Assembly (NCBI GenBank): GCA_017476785.1
Contig: JAFUZD010000039.1
Location: 1-40,624, forward strand
DNA from: Prevotella sp.
Lineage (GTDB): Bacteria > Bacteroidota > Bacteroidia > Bacteroidales > Bacteroidaceae
DNA length: 40,624 nucleotides
Direction: 5' to 3'
The notes under the pieces were generated by a model, which worked only from the letters and a program-made list of their open reading frames with translations, had not been told where the DNA came from and searched no databases. Shown here piece by piece: positions 17,110 through 24,708 of the stretch; positions within the stretch are counted from its first letter, which is position 1; every line of letters begins with the position of its first letter. Made by a program: the position numbers and the translations under genes.

Positions 17110-17553
17110 ATGACAATGAAACCAACCGAACAGACTCTGCAACAGATTGAGCGGGCAATCCGCAAAGTGGCCGACAAATTTCCTGCCAGCGAAGAAGCTA
17201 CACTGCTGACCGACATCCACCTGCGCGTGACACAGGAAACGGGCGAGCTGGTGGCTTTCGACGATGACGACAAAGAGATTACACGCTGTGTGGTGGAGGA
17301 ATGGATAGACAATAAGGACGACGATTTCTACGCCTCGGTCACCACCATCATCCGCAGTGAGCTGCAGCGGATGCAGAAGACGGTGGAGGCAATGTCGATA
17401 CTCAAGCCCTACTCCTTCGTGCTCGAGGACGACGACCGTGAGAACATTGCCGAGCTCTATATGGTAGACGACGACACGGTCATCATCGACGAGGAGCTGA
17501 TGAAGGGTTTGGAAGAGGATCTGGACGACTTCCTGACGCAGCTGATGAAGTAG
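17110..17553 (+). CDS. Conserved-looking acidic hypothetical protein
   Basis: I do not recognise this gene. The first ATG after the -7 box is at 17110 and gives 147 residues; a longer frame from 17062 uses TTG inside the promoter and is unlikely. A second ATG six bases in (17116) is also possible. The protein is strongly acidic, with Asp/Glu clusters at AFDDDDKE, NKDDDF, EDDDREN, VDDDTV and GLEEDLDDF. It lacks a signal peptide or membrane segment and looks largely helical at both ends. It is transcribed alone and divergently from the rnf operon. Cytoplasmic location is inferred; no function is proposed. Confidence 0.75.
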   Translation: MTMKPTEQTLQQIERAIRKVADKFPASEEATLLTDIHLRVTQETGELVAFDDDDKEITRCVVEEWIDNKDDDFYASVTTIIRSELQRMQKTVEAMSILKPYSFVLEDDDRENIAELYMVDDDTVIIDEELMKGLEEDLDDFLTQLMK

Positions 17554-17562
17554 AACGAAAAT

Positions 17563-17621
17563 AAATTCTCGCGAGAATTTCCGGAATTTTCGCGAGAATC
17601 CTGAAAATTCTCGCGAAAATT
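17563..17621. repeat. Stack of CGCG-centred palindromes
   Basis: A perfect 18-bp palindrome AAATTCTCGCGAGAATTT (17563-17580) is followed by a 15-bp inverted repeat (17585-17599 with 17607-17621, 7-base loop) whose arms have the same TCTCGCGA/TTTTCGCG core. Three near-identical cores thus lie within 60 bp between convergent genes. Confidence 0.85.
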
Positions 17622-17623
17622 AA

Positions 17624-17654
17624 AAGCGGCTCCCCCGTAACGGAGGAGCCGCTT
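17624..17654 (-). terminator. Terminator hairpin of the lipoprotein-to-GHL10 operon
   Basis: A 10-bp GC-rich stem (AAGCGGCTCC with GGAGCCGCTT) is extended inside by CCG/CGG around TAA. On the minus strand it is followed by TTTTAATTTTC, a good U-tract, 22 bases after the GHL10 stop. On the plus strand it may also stop the acidic protein transcript. Confidence 0.8.
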
Positions 17655-17675
17655 CTGTTGTTTGACCCTGTCGGT

Positions 17676-19163
17676 TCAGCGCAGTCTGACCTTCACGGGC
17701 TTACTTTCGTTCTGCAACCGGTCGAGTGCGGTGACGACGTAGGTGCCACGCGCTGCGCCAGCCGGCAGCTCATAGTAGGTATCGGTCGTGACGGCCACTA
17801 TCTTCGAGGCATCGTTCGTGCTGACCGTCTCGCCGTCAGCAAAGCGATAGACTACATACTTCACCGCGGCGTCTTTCCATCCCCGGCCCGACGGAGCCGT
17901 CCAGAAGAGCACCTGCTGGCCCTCAATGTCAATGCACTTCAGGCGGCGCGGCTTCTTCGGAGCCTTACCGTCGATGAAAGGCATTGCAGGCTGCAGGGCC
18001 GGATAGCGCCAATAGACATTGCGGAGATTGGTTGCGTAGTTGCCGGGATTGTCCACGGCCATCTTGGCATACCACAGCACCGTGCCGTCGACATTGGGCA
18101 GCTGGCTGTGAAGAGCCATCTTGGGAGCCTGCTGGTGTTCGCTGGGACGGGCGGCATTGGGATGCTTGACGGTGCGCTCAATGTCCTCGCCGATGTAGAG
18201 CGGACGGGCTCCGGCGTTCTTGTTCCACCAGCGAATCAGTTCCTCGTAGTCGGCCGTGGGATGGCCTATCTGCCAGTAGAGCTGCGGGACGCAGTAGTCT
18301 ATCCAGCCATTGTTTACCCACAGCAGCACGTCGGCATAGAGGTCGTCGTAGTTCTGTAACCCGTTGGTCTGGCTGCCGTTGGGATCGTTCTTCTTGTTGC
18401 GATAGATACCGAAGGGCGAAACGCCGAACTTCACCCACGGCTTGACGCGGTGAATGGTCTCGGAGAGCTGGCGGATAAAGAGGTTGACGTTGTACCGGCG
18501 CCAGTCGCTCCGGTCGCGTATGCCGTTGGAGAACAGCTGGTACTGCGCATCGTCGGGTATCTGCTGACCTGCAACTGGATAGGGATAGAAGTAGTCGTCG
18601 ATGTGCAGACCGTCTACGTCGTAACGGCTGACGATGTCTTCTGCCACTGTGCAGATGTAGTCGCGGTTCTCGGCAATGCCCGGATTGAGAATCAACAAGC
18701 CGTCATAGGCAAAGACGCGGTCGGGATAGCGGCGGGCAATGTGGTTGGCAGCCAGCGTGGGCGTCACTTTAGTCTTGGCCCGATAGGGATTGATCCAAGC
18801 GTGCAGCTCCATTCCGCGCTGGTGGCACTGCTCGACCATCCATTGCAGCGGGTCCCAATAAGGCTGTGGAGCACGGCCCTGCTCACCAGTGAGGAAACGG
18901 CTCCACGGCTCGAGCGCGCTCGCATAGAGCGCATCGCACTCGGGGCGAACCTGAAAGATGATGGCATTGACGCCCATACGCTGCAACTCGTCCAGCTGGC
19001 CGGTGAGCGTCTGCTGCATCTTTTCGGTGCCGAGATTCTGGAACTGTCCGTTGACGCATTGTATCCAAGCCCCCCGGAACTCGCGCTTGGGGGCTGACTG
19101 TGCCCACGCCGTCAGACTGACGGTCAGCAGCAGGCAGAAGGTGATGAATTGTTTTCTGAGCAT
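17676..19163 (-). CDS. Exported family 10-like glycoside hydrolase (GHL10/DUF187)
   Basis: This 495-residue protein has a signal peptide (residues 1-21, cleavage after AWA). The region 28-340 matches the GHL10 (YngK-like, PF02638) layout: REFRGAWIQCVNGQF, NAIIFQVRPECDALY, ELHAWINPYRAKT and DGLHIDDYFYPYP with an acidic pair. WVNNGWIDYCVPQLYWQIGH and WYAKMAVDN follow. The last 90 residues look like a fibronectin type III-like beta domain. Such proteins are thought to hydrolyse polysaccharide or peptidoglycan-related substrates in the periplasm or outside; the substrate is unknown. It starts 4 bases after the HAD gene and is the last gene of this unit. Confidence 0.88.
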   Translation of the reverse strand: MLRKQFITFCLLLTVSLTAWAQSAPKREFRGAWIQCVNGQFQNLGTEKMQQTLTGQLDELQRMGVNAIIFQVRPECDALYASALEPWSRFLTGEQGRAPQPYWDPLQWMVEQCHQRGMELHAWINPYRAKTKVTPTLAANHIARRYPDRVFAYDGLLILNPGIAENRDYICTVAEDIVSRYDVDGLHIDDYFYPYPVAGQQIPDDAQYQLFSNGIRDRSDWRRYNVNLFIRQLSETIHRVKPWVKFGVSPFGIYRNKKNDPNGSQTNGLQNYDDLYADVLLWVNNGWIDYCVPQLYWQIGHPTADYEELIRWWNKNAGARPLYIGEDIERTVKHPNAARPSEHQQAPKMALHSQLPNVDGTVLWYAKMAVDNPGNYATNLRNVYWRYPALQPAMPFIDGKAPKKPRRLKCIDIEGQQVLFWTAPSGRGWKDAAVKYVVYRFADGETVSTNDASKIVAVTTDTYYELPAGAARGTYVVTALDRLQNESKPVKVRLR

Positions 19164-19167
19164 TTTC

Positions 19168-19797
19168 TTATTTCAAGTGATTGTATATTTCGTTCGTCCA
19201 GTCTTCGCCGTTCTGCGGACAGAAGGTGCGGATGCCCAACCGGCGGGCAGCCTCCACATTGCGCTGGCCGTCGTCGACGAAGAGCGTCTCGGCGGGCAGG
19301 AAGCCTTCGCCGTCGAGCATCAGGCGGAAGATGCGCTCGTCGGGCTTCATCACGCGCAGCTGATAGCTGAGGTAGAAAGTATCCAGATAGTGCGTGAGCG
19401 CGTGCCCGCAGCCATCGAAGGCCGGGCTCATCACCCACTCCATCATATAGGGATTGGTGTTGGAGAGGAGCGCCACACGATAGCCCTCGCTGCGCAAGCG
19501 CAACAGTGCATCCAGATTGCGCTGCGGCACCTCCTTTGCATAGCCCTGCCAAGCGTAGGCACACTCGGCGGCAGTCACTTCGCGGCCAGCCAGCCGCCCC
19601 AGTTCGACACGGAATGTTTCTGCATCAATAGCACCGGCTTCAAGCTCGCCGAAGATGCCACTCTGCGTGTAGGCATCGAGCCGCTTGGCAGCATCGGGCA
19701 CGCCCAGCTCCTCAAAACGGCGGATAGCCTGCGACTGGTCGAGCGTGATGATGACGCCGCCCAAATCGAATACGATGTTCTTTATTGTTCCTTCCAT
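19168..19797 (-). CDS. HAD family hydrolase (subfamily IA phosphatase)
   Basis: This 209-residue protein has the HAD motifs: FDLGGVI (nucleophile Asp11, with Gly13 at the second position), ALLSNTNPYMM (motif II), a Lys in VMKPDERIF (motif III), and LFVDDGQRNVEAA (motif IV). The helical cap after motif I marks subfamily IA, similar to YihX-type sugar phosphatases. The substrate is unknown; a small phosphorylated metabolite is likely. Its start overlaps the 3' end of metH by 16 bases, so translation is probably coupled. This is a genomic link only, not proof of a role in methionine synthesis. Confidence 0.9.
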   Translation of the reverse strand: MEGTIKNIVFDLGGVIITLDQSQAIRRFEELGVPDAAKRLDAYTQSGIFGELEAGAIDAETFRVELGRLAGREVTAAECAYAWQGYAKEVPQRNLDALLRLRSEGYRVALLSNTNPYMMEWVMSPAFDGCGHALTHYLDTFYLSYQLRVMKPDERIFRLMLDGEGFLPAETLFVDDGQRNVEAARRLGIRTFCPQNGEDWTNEIYNHLK

Positions 19798-22547
19798 AGC
19801 TGTTTCTTATTTTTCCGCGCTTCGTCCAGCGACACCAGCTGCTGCTGGCCGCTCTGATATTCGTCGCGCAAATGTTCGTACTTGTCGTCCAGTTCCTGCT
19901 CCAGCTTCGGCTCTTCGTCCTCGTTGAGCAACTTGGCAGCCACCAGCGCATTCTGGCTGGCATCCTTCATCCACACCACGGGGCCGCCATAGACCGGTGC
20001 TATCTTCAGGGCGACGTGGAGCTCGCTGGTCGTCGCGCCGCCAATCATTATGGGAATATGCAGTCCGGCACGGGCCAGCTCGTTGGCCACTCCCACCATT
20101 TCTTCCAGACTGGGCGTTATCAGACCGCTCAGCCCGATGAGGTCTACCTTCTCTTCGATTGCTTTCCGCACAATCTGCTCGGCCGGAACCATCACGCCCA
20201 TATCAATGACTTCGTAATTGTTGCAGGCCATCACCACGGCCACGATGTTCTTCCCGATGTCGTGCACGTCGCCCTTCACCGTGGCCAGCAGCACTTTACC
20301 GGCTTTGGCGGAGCCCTCGGTCTGCTGGGCTTCGATGTGGGGTTGCAGGATGCCGACAGCCTGCTTCATCGTACGAGCCGTCTTCACCACCTGCGGCAGG
20401 AACATCTTGCCACTGCCAAAGAGCTTCCCCACGGTATTCATTCCCTGCATCAGTGGCCCTTCGATAATCTGCACGGCGCGCTCATAATGGCCAAGAGCCT
20501 CGTCAAGATCCTGCTGCAGATAGTCGCCAATGCCCTTAATCAGCGCGTATTGCAAACGCTCTTCGATGCTGCCGGAACGCCACGCCTCCTCTTGCACTAC
20601 CGATGACGGCGCAGTGCCCGAAGCACTCTTGGCCGCCTCTTGTGCAGCCTTCAGACGGTCGGCCAATGCAATCAGCCGGTCGGCTGCACCGGGTTTCCTG
20701 TTCAGCACGACGTCCTCGATGATTTCCAATTGCTCGGCAGGCAGGTCGCTGTAAAGGACCTTTGAGGCCGGATTGACAATACCAAAGTCCATACCCTGCT
20801 GAATGGCGTGATAGAGGAACACGGCGTGCATTGCCTCGCGGATATAATTATTGCCACGGAATGAGAAAGAGAGATTGCTGACACCGCCACTGACGTGGGC
20901 CCCGGGCAGATGGTTACGTATCCATCCCGTAGCCCTGATGAAGTCGAGTGCATAGGCGTCGTGCTCTTCCATACCCGTGGCTACTGCCAAGATATTAGGG
21001 TCGAAGATTATATCGAGCGGATTCATTCCAACTTTCTCAGTAAGAATGCGATACGCTCTTTCGGCAATTTCAATGCGACGTTCGTAGCTGGTAGCCTGCC
21101 CTTGCTCGTCGAAGCACATCACCACGACCGCGGCACCATAACGCAGAATAGTGCGGGCACGCTCAATAAACACGGCTTCGCCCTCCTTCAGCGAGATGGA
21201 ATTGACGATGCACTTGCCCTGAAGGCACTTCAAAGCTGCCGTTATGACCTCCCATTTCGAGGAGTCTATCATCACCGGAACGCTGGCGATGTCGGGCTCG
21301 GCGGCTATCATATTGAGAAAGGTCACCATCTCAGCCGCCGCGTCGAGCAGGCCGTCGTCCATATTGATATCAATGACTAAGGCCCCGTCGCTTACTTGCT
21401 TGCGGGCAATGGCAATGGCCTCATCGTATTGTTTCTCTTTGATGAGCCGCAGGAACTTGCGCGAACCGGCCACATTGCAGCGTTCACCGACATTCACAAA
21501 GCGCACCTCGCTCGTCACGTCGAGCATATCCAGCCCACTCAGCCGCATCGTCGCAGGCGGGGCTACCACCTGATGGGGCTGTTTGCCTGCTACCAATGGG
21601 ATGTAACGCCGGATGAATTCTTCGGTCGTTCCGCAGCATCCGCCGACGATGTTCACCAGTCCTTCATCGATAAACTCGGCTATCTGCGGAGCCATCGACT
21701 CGGCTGTCTCGTCGTAGAGTCCCATCGAATTGGGCAGGCCAGCATTAGGATAGGCACTGATATAGTAAGGTGCCTTGCTGGCCAGATGGCGCAGATAGGG
21801 CTTCATCTGGCGCGCCCCAAACGAGCAGTTCAGTCCGACAGAGAAGATGGGATAGCTGCTGATGCTGGCCAGAAAGGCATCGAGCGTTTGGCCGCTCAGC
21901 GTACGGCCAGCCAAGTCGCTCACCGTCACGCTGAGCATTATCGGTAGTTCGCGCCCCGTCCGCTCCATTGTCGTCAGAGCAGCATCAATGGCCACCTTAG
22001 CATTCAGCGTATCGAAGATGGTCTCAATCAAGATGAGGTCTACCCCACCCTCTATCAGTGCTTCCATCTGCTCCCGATATGCATCGAAGAGCTCGTCGTA
22101 GGTCAGCTCACGGATGGCAGGATTGCTCACGTCGGGCGACATAGAGCAGGTCTTGTTCGTAGGGCCTACGCTACCAGCCACATAGCGCGGATGCGCTTCG
22201 GTGCTGAACGCGTCGGCAGCCCGTCGGGCTATCTGTGCGCCGGCATAGGCTATCTCGCGGCAATAGTCTTCCAAGTGATAGTCGGCCTGACTGATGCGCT
22301 GCGCACTGAAAGTATTGGTCTCAATGATGTCGGCGCCGGCCTGCAGATACTTGCGATGCACATCCATCACGACATCGGGACGCGTCAGGCAAAGCACATC
22401 GTTATCGCCCTTCAGCTGACCCACTATATGTCCGAAGCGCGAGCCCCGGAAGTCGTCCTCCCCGAGCCCATACTGCTGCAACATCGTGCCCATCGCGCCG
22501 TCGAGCACTAAGATTCTTTCTTTGATGATTTCCCGAATATCTTTCAC
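19782..22547 (-). CDS. metH: Cobalamin-dependent methionine synthase lacking the reactivation domain
   Basis: This 921-residue protein carries three of the four MetH modules. The homocysteine-binding barrel (about 1-330) includes GADIIETNTFSAQ and zinc ligands in VGLNCSFGAR and VGGCCGTT. The folate-binding barrel (about 345-620) includes FVNVGERCNVAGSRKF. The cobalamin module (about 640-880) has GDVHDIGKNIV with the cobalt-ligand His near 762 and GLSGLITPSLEEM. The chain stops right after the linker QQLVSLDEARKN, where full-length enzymes continue into a roughly 330-residue AdoMet-binding reactivation domain. It makes methionine from homocysteine and methyl-tetrahydrofolate. It overlaps the HAD gene by 16 bases. 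A separate reactivation protein would be needed; none is in the window. Confidence 0.96.
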   Translation of the reverse strand: MKDIREIIKERILVLDGAMGTMLQQYGLGEDDFRGSRFGHIVGQLKGDNDVLCLTRPDVVMDVHRKYLQAGADIIETNTFSAQRISQADYHLEDYCREIAYAGAQIARRAADAFSTEAHPRYVAGSVGPTNKTCSMSPDVSNPAIRELTYDELFDAYREQMEALIEGGVDLILIETIFDTLNAKVAIDAALTTMERTGRELPIMLSVTVSDLAGRTLSGQTLDAFLASISSYPIFSVGLNCSFGARQMKPYLRHLASKAPYYISAYPNAGLPNSMGLYDETAESMAPQIAEFIDEGLVNIVGGCCGTTEEFIRRYIPLVAGKQPHQVVAPPATMRLSGLDMLDVTSEVRFVNVGERCNVAGSRKFLRLIKEKQYDEAIAIARKQVSDGALVIDINMDDGLLDAAAEMVTFLNMIAAEPDIASVPVMIDSSKWEVITAALKCLQGKCIVNSISLKEGEAVFIERARTILRYGAAVVVMCFDEQGQATSYERRIEIAERAYRILTEKVGMNPLDIIFDPNILAVATGMEEHDAYALDFIRATGWIRNHLPGAHVSGGVSNLSFSFRGNNYIREAMHAVFLYHAIQQGMDFGIVNPASKVLYSDLPAEQLEIIEDVVLNRKPGAADRLIALADRLKAAQEAAKSASGTAPSSVVQEEAWRSGSIEERLQYALIKGIGDYLQQDLDEALGHYERAVQIIEGPLMQGMNTVGKLFGSGKMFLPQVVKTARTMKQAVGILQPHIEAQQTEGSAKAGKVLLATVKGDVHDIGKNIVAVVMACNNYEVIDMGVMVPAEQIVRKAIEEKVDLIGLSGLITPSLEEMVGVANELARAGLHIPIMIGGATTSELHVALKIAPVYGGPVVWMKDASQNALVAAKLLNEDEEPKLEQELDDKYEHLRDEYQSGQQQLVSLDEARKNKKQLWKEQ

Positions 22548-22552
22548 CTTAA

Positions 22553-22603
22553 TTGTCCTTCTGTGTCAGTTTCCTTATTTGTCCTTCTGTGTCAGTTTCC
22601 TAA
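22553..22603. repeat. 26-bp tandem duplication between smpB and metH
   Basis: Two nearly identical copies (22553-22577 and 22579-22603; core TTGTCCTTCTGTGTCAGTTT) repeat with a 26-bp period. The smpB stop codon lies in the second copy, so the spacer appears to have been duplicated in place. Confidence 0.85.
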
Positions 22604-23079
22604 TAGTGCTTCATTGCGCGGTCCATCTCGCGCCGGTCTTCTTTTTCCTTCAGCGTCTGCCGCTTGTCAAACTCCTTCTTACCTTTACACAGGGCGATAT
22701 CGACCTTTGCCCGTCCTTTCTCGTCGATAAAGATGAGCAGCGGCACGATGGTATAGCCAGTCTGCTTCGTGGCACTCTCGAGCCGTGCTATCTCTTTACG
22801 CCGCAGCAGCAACTTACGGTCGCGCTTCATCTCGTGATTGTTGTACGAGCCGTAGAAATAGGGGCTAACACTCATCCCTTTCACCCACATCTCGCCGTTG
22901 ATGACGTAGCAGTACGTGTCTACCAGACTGGCCTTTCCCAATCTGATAGACTTGATTTCCGTGCCTGTCAGCACGATGCCTGCCGTGTAGGTCTCAATAA
23001 AGAAGTATTCAAAAGAAGCCTTCTTATTACGTATGTTGACAGGACTTTTCTTCCTTATCTGTTCTTCTGCTTTGTTCAT
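22600..23079 (-). CDS. smpB: SsrA-binding protein SmpB
   Basis: I choose the ATG at 23079 ([11 protein letters not shown]), giving 159 residues, the usual SmpB length; an upstream in-frame ATG at 23130 adds 17 residues of unlikely sequence. Family features are [53 protein letters not shown] and the basic C-terminal tail [16 protein letters not shown], which enters the ribosomal mRNA channel. SmpB binds tmRNA and rescues stalled ribosomes. It lies 54 bases after the DUF4375 gene and 52 bases before metH. No tmRNA gene is in this window. Confidence 0.96.
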   Translation of the reverse strand: MNKAEEQIRKKSPVNIRNKKASFEYFFIETYTAGIVLTGTEIKSIRLGKASLVDTYCYVINGEMWVKGMSVSPYFYGSYNNHEMKRDRKLLLRRKEIARLESATKQTGYTIVPLLIFIDEKGRAKVDIALCKGKKEFDKRQTLKEKEDRREMDRAMKHY

Positions 23080-23133
23080 TTCATTCTTTTTTCGTGGAAG
23101 GCGGAGGGAGTTCCCATCCACCATCACCATCCA

Positions 23134-23646
23134 CTATTCACCAAAGTCTACCTGCACAAAATGCTCTAAGTGCTCGTCTACATAGTGCGCAATCAGAGCC
23201 GTCCACTCCTCTTCGTTCTCCACGAAGGCATCGTCCAAGTCGTCAAACTCAGGATACTGTTCAAACAGTGCCATAAACTCGTCGTCCGTGCAGTCGCGCG
23301 TCAGCTCGCTGCCATACTTCACATAGAGCGTGTGCGCCTCGTAGATGAGCTTCGACAGGTCGCGCAGCCCCCACAGCTTGAGCACTTTGGCCAGTGGATT
23401 CTTGAAGATGAAAGGGCCATAGCCGTTGTATATCAGTTGTACGAAACCGCCGTCCATCACCTCTTCGTGCAGCATATCCCACGCCAGCAGCGTGTTTTGG
23501 TCGGCCGTCAGCTGCGCCATCGTCTCGGCCGTCAGCTCGCCGCCAATCGCTTCTCGCAGCGCCTGCAATACAGCCGCCACGAAGGCATCCGGACCTTCGC
23601 CGGCCGCGCGGCGCAGCACTGCATCCTTTATCTTAACTTCGATCAT
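23134..23646 (-). CDS. DUF4375 (DMP19-like) family protein
   Basis: This 170-residue soluble protein lacks a signal peptide. The central part (about 50-145), with LLAWDMLHEEVMDGGFVQLI, YNGYGPFI, LKLWGLRDLSKLIYEA and the acidic FEQYPEFDDLDDAF, agrees with my memory of the DUF4375/DMP19 family. The C-terminus is acidic, as in DMP19 proteins that imitate DNA charge, but a DNA-mimic role here is only a possibility. Its start overlaps the upstream lipoprotein gene by 4 bases (ATGA), so the two are probably translated together. Homologues in many bacteria have no assigned function. Confidence 0.8.
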   Translation of the reverse strand: MIEVKIKDAVLRRAAGEGPDAFVAAVLQALREAIGGELTAETMAQLTADQNTLLAWDMLHEEVMDGGFVQLIYNGYGPFIFKNPLAKVLKLWGLRDLSKLIYEAHTLYVKYGSELTRDCTDDEFMALFEQYPEFDDLDDAFVENEEEWTALIAHYVDEHLEHFVQVDFGE

Positions 23647-24293
23647 AGTTCTATGATTTTCTCTTCAAACATTCCCTCACGATTGATTGCATAGCGACGG
23701 CTCTCTTTCAGTTCCGCAGGAGCCGATGCCGACGCTGGCCGGAAGTAGCGCAGCAGCGTGACATTATAGTTGCTCGTGATGAAGAACTGCATCGTCTCCT
23801 CACCAAAGCGGTCACGCTCGTCGCGCACGGGCATCTGCTGGTAGATGCACAGCTGGTCTATGACCTCGTACAGCCCGTCGATTGTCAGCAGATAGAGTGC
23901 CGCGGCCACGGAGTCCCGCCTCTCGGCCAGCATCACTACGCGCTTATGCCACGCTGGCGGCATCGTCACCATCAGCAATTCGGCCTCACCGTCGTTGCCG
24001 AATATCGGCTGCAACTCGACTGGAACGGGCTTAAAACCCGGCAGGAACTTCACGAAGTCGTCCGAGAAACTCAGCGGAATGGTGCACCGTCCCATCGTAT
24101 CCAATGCGGCCTCCACAGGATCCGTCGCCCGATTCAGCCCCTGCATCCGCAGCATCTCGGCCTGCTCCAGCCGGCGTATGCTGTCTATCTGGCGTTCATA
24201 GTCCTGTGCCGAGGGGCGGTGACGGCACGCCGTTGTCAGCATCGTCACACCACACAGCACGATTATCGCATATACTATTACCGCTCGCTTCAT
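23643..24293 (-). CDS. Predicted lipoprotein of unknown function
   Basis: The start at 24293 (MKRAVIVYAI) follows the promoter by 13 bases and gives 216 residues; the open frame extends to 24350 but crosses the promoter. Residues 1-22 are a lipoprotein signal with the lipobox LTTAC and lipidated Cys23. The mature part has a short charged helix (QDYERQIDSIRRLEQAEML), then a mixed alpha/beta region with FGNDGEAELLMVTMPPAW. I do not recognise the family. It is the first gene of the run of six minus-strand genes ending at 17676 and overlaps the DUF4375 gene by 4 bases. Confidence 0.8.
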   Translation of the reverse strand: MKRAVIVYAIIVLCGVTMLTTACRHRPSAQDYERQIDSIRRLEQAEMLRMQGLNRATDPVEAALDTMGRCTIPLSFSDDFVKFLPGFKPVPVELQPIFGNDGEAELLMVTMPPAWHKRVVMLAERRDSVAAALYLLTIDGLYEVIDQLCIYQQMPVRDERDRFGEETMQFFITSNYNVTLLRYFRPASASAPAELKESRRYAINREGMFEEKIIEL

Positions 24294-24306
24294 ATCTTCT
24301 GGGATG

Positions 24307-24338
24307 CAAAGATACAAAGAAGTGGGCGGAAAAGCAAA
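24307..24338 (-). promoter_or_regulatory. Promoter of the lipoprotein-DUF4375-smpB-metH unit
   Basis: Minus-strand -33 TTTG (24335-24338) and -7 TATCTTTG (24307-24314) are 20 bases apart, a very good Bacteroidetes promoter. The -7 box ends 13 bases before the ATG. Confidence 0.8.
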
Positions 24339-24370
24339 TTTCTCCGTCATTTCTTTTCAGCGGAGAAATG

Positions 24371-24453
24371 CTCCTGAGGCTGGGAATATTTGTAGCAAAG
24401 GCTGGGGAGCGATGCTCCGCAGCCTCCGGAGCATCACTCCCCAGCCTCAGGAG
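24371..24453. repeat. Overlapping inverted repeats with shared arm
   Basis: An 18-bp hairpin (24402-24419 with 24427-24444, one mismatch) shares its right-hand bases with a second 14-bp perfect inverted repeat (24371-24384 with 24440-24453). The two pairings cannot form fully together. There is no long T-run on either side, so it does not look like a simple terminator. Confidence 0.8.
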
Positions 24454-24519
24454 AAAGCCTCCGCGAACTCGGAAATGAAAGACAGGCGACTATGATTCTC
24501 ACAAAGACTGCCCTGAGGA

Positions 24520-24648
24520 CTATATAAAGGTGATTGGATATATTTCTATTCGTATGCTCGCATCAGCTTCTTTGCAGTACAATCGCTTTTTAGTGGACTT
24601 TGGCTTCGCCGTGCTCGGCTCTGCCATTTTCACTTTTGGCAAAATCAT
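24520..24648 (-). other. Possible 42-residue small ORF
   Basis: From the ATG at 24648 the minus strand encodes MILPKVKMAEPSTAKPKSTK and 22 further residues, including RLYCKEADAS, ending at a TAG at 24520. It is basic at the start and has rare-looking codons (CGA, ATA). A shift of frame near the end would keep the reading open further, suggesting a decayed or repeated element. No promoter box was found. Confidence 0.25.
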
Positions 24649-24708
24649 TCGTTTGTTTTAACCATATTATTAACAGCAAAGTATGAATGAGGCTATCTTT
24701 ATGCCTCC

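Larger units (their letters stand above)
24339..24708. other. 370-bp region without a firm gene
   Basis: This stretch between the lipoprotein promoter and the araC-type gene holds the overlapping inverted repeats at 24371-24453, a doubtful 42-codon frame at 24520-24648 (minus), and a hairpin just behind the araC stop (AATGAGGC at 24686-24693 with GCCTCATT at 24713-24720). Nothing else is visible. Confidence 0.6.

Noticed and set aside
17563-17621. CRISPR-like array
   Set aside because: Only palindromic cores at irregular spacing; no regular repeat-spacer units or cas genes.
19782-19797. Possible frameshift truncating metH
   Set aside because: The downstream HAD gene has its own complete motifs and no activation-domain sequence appears in other frames.
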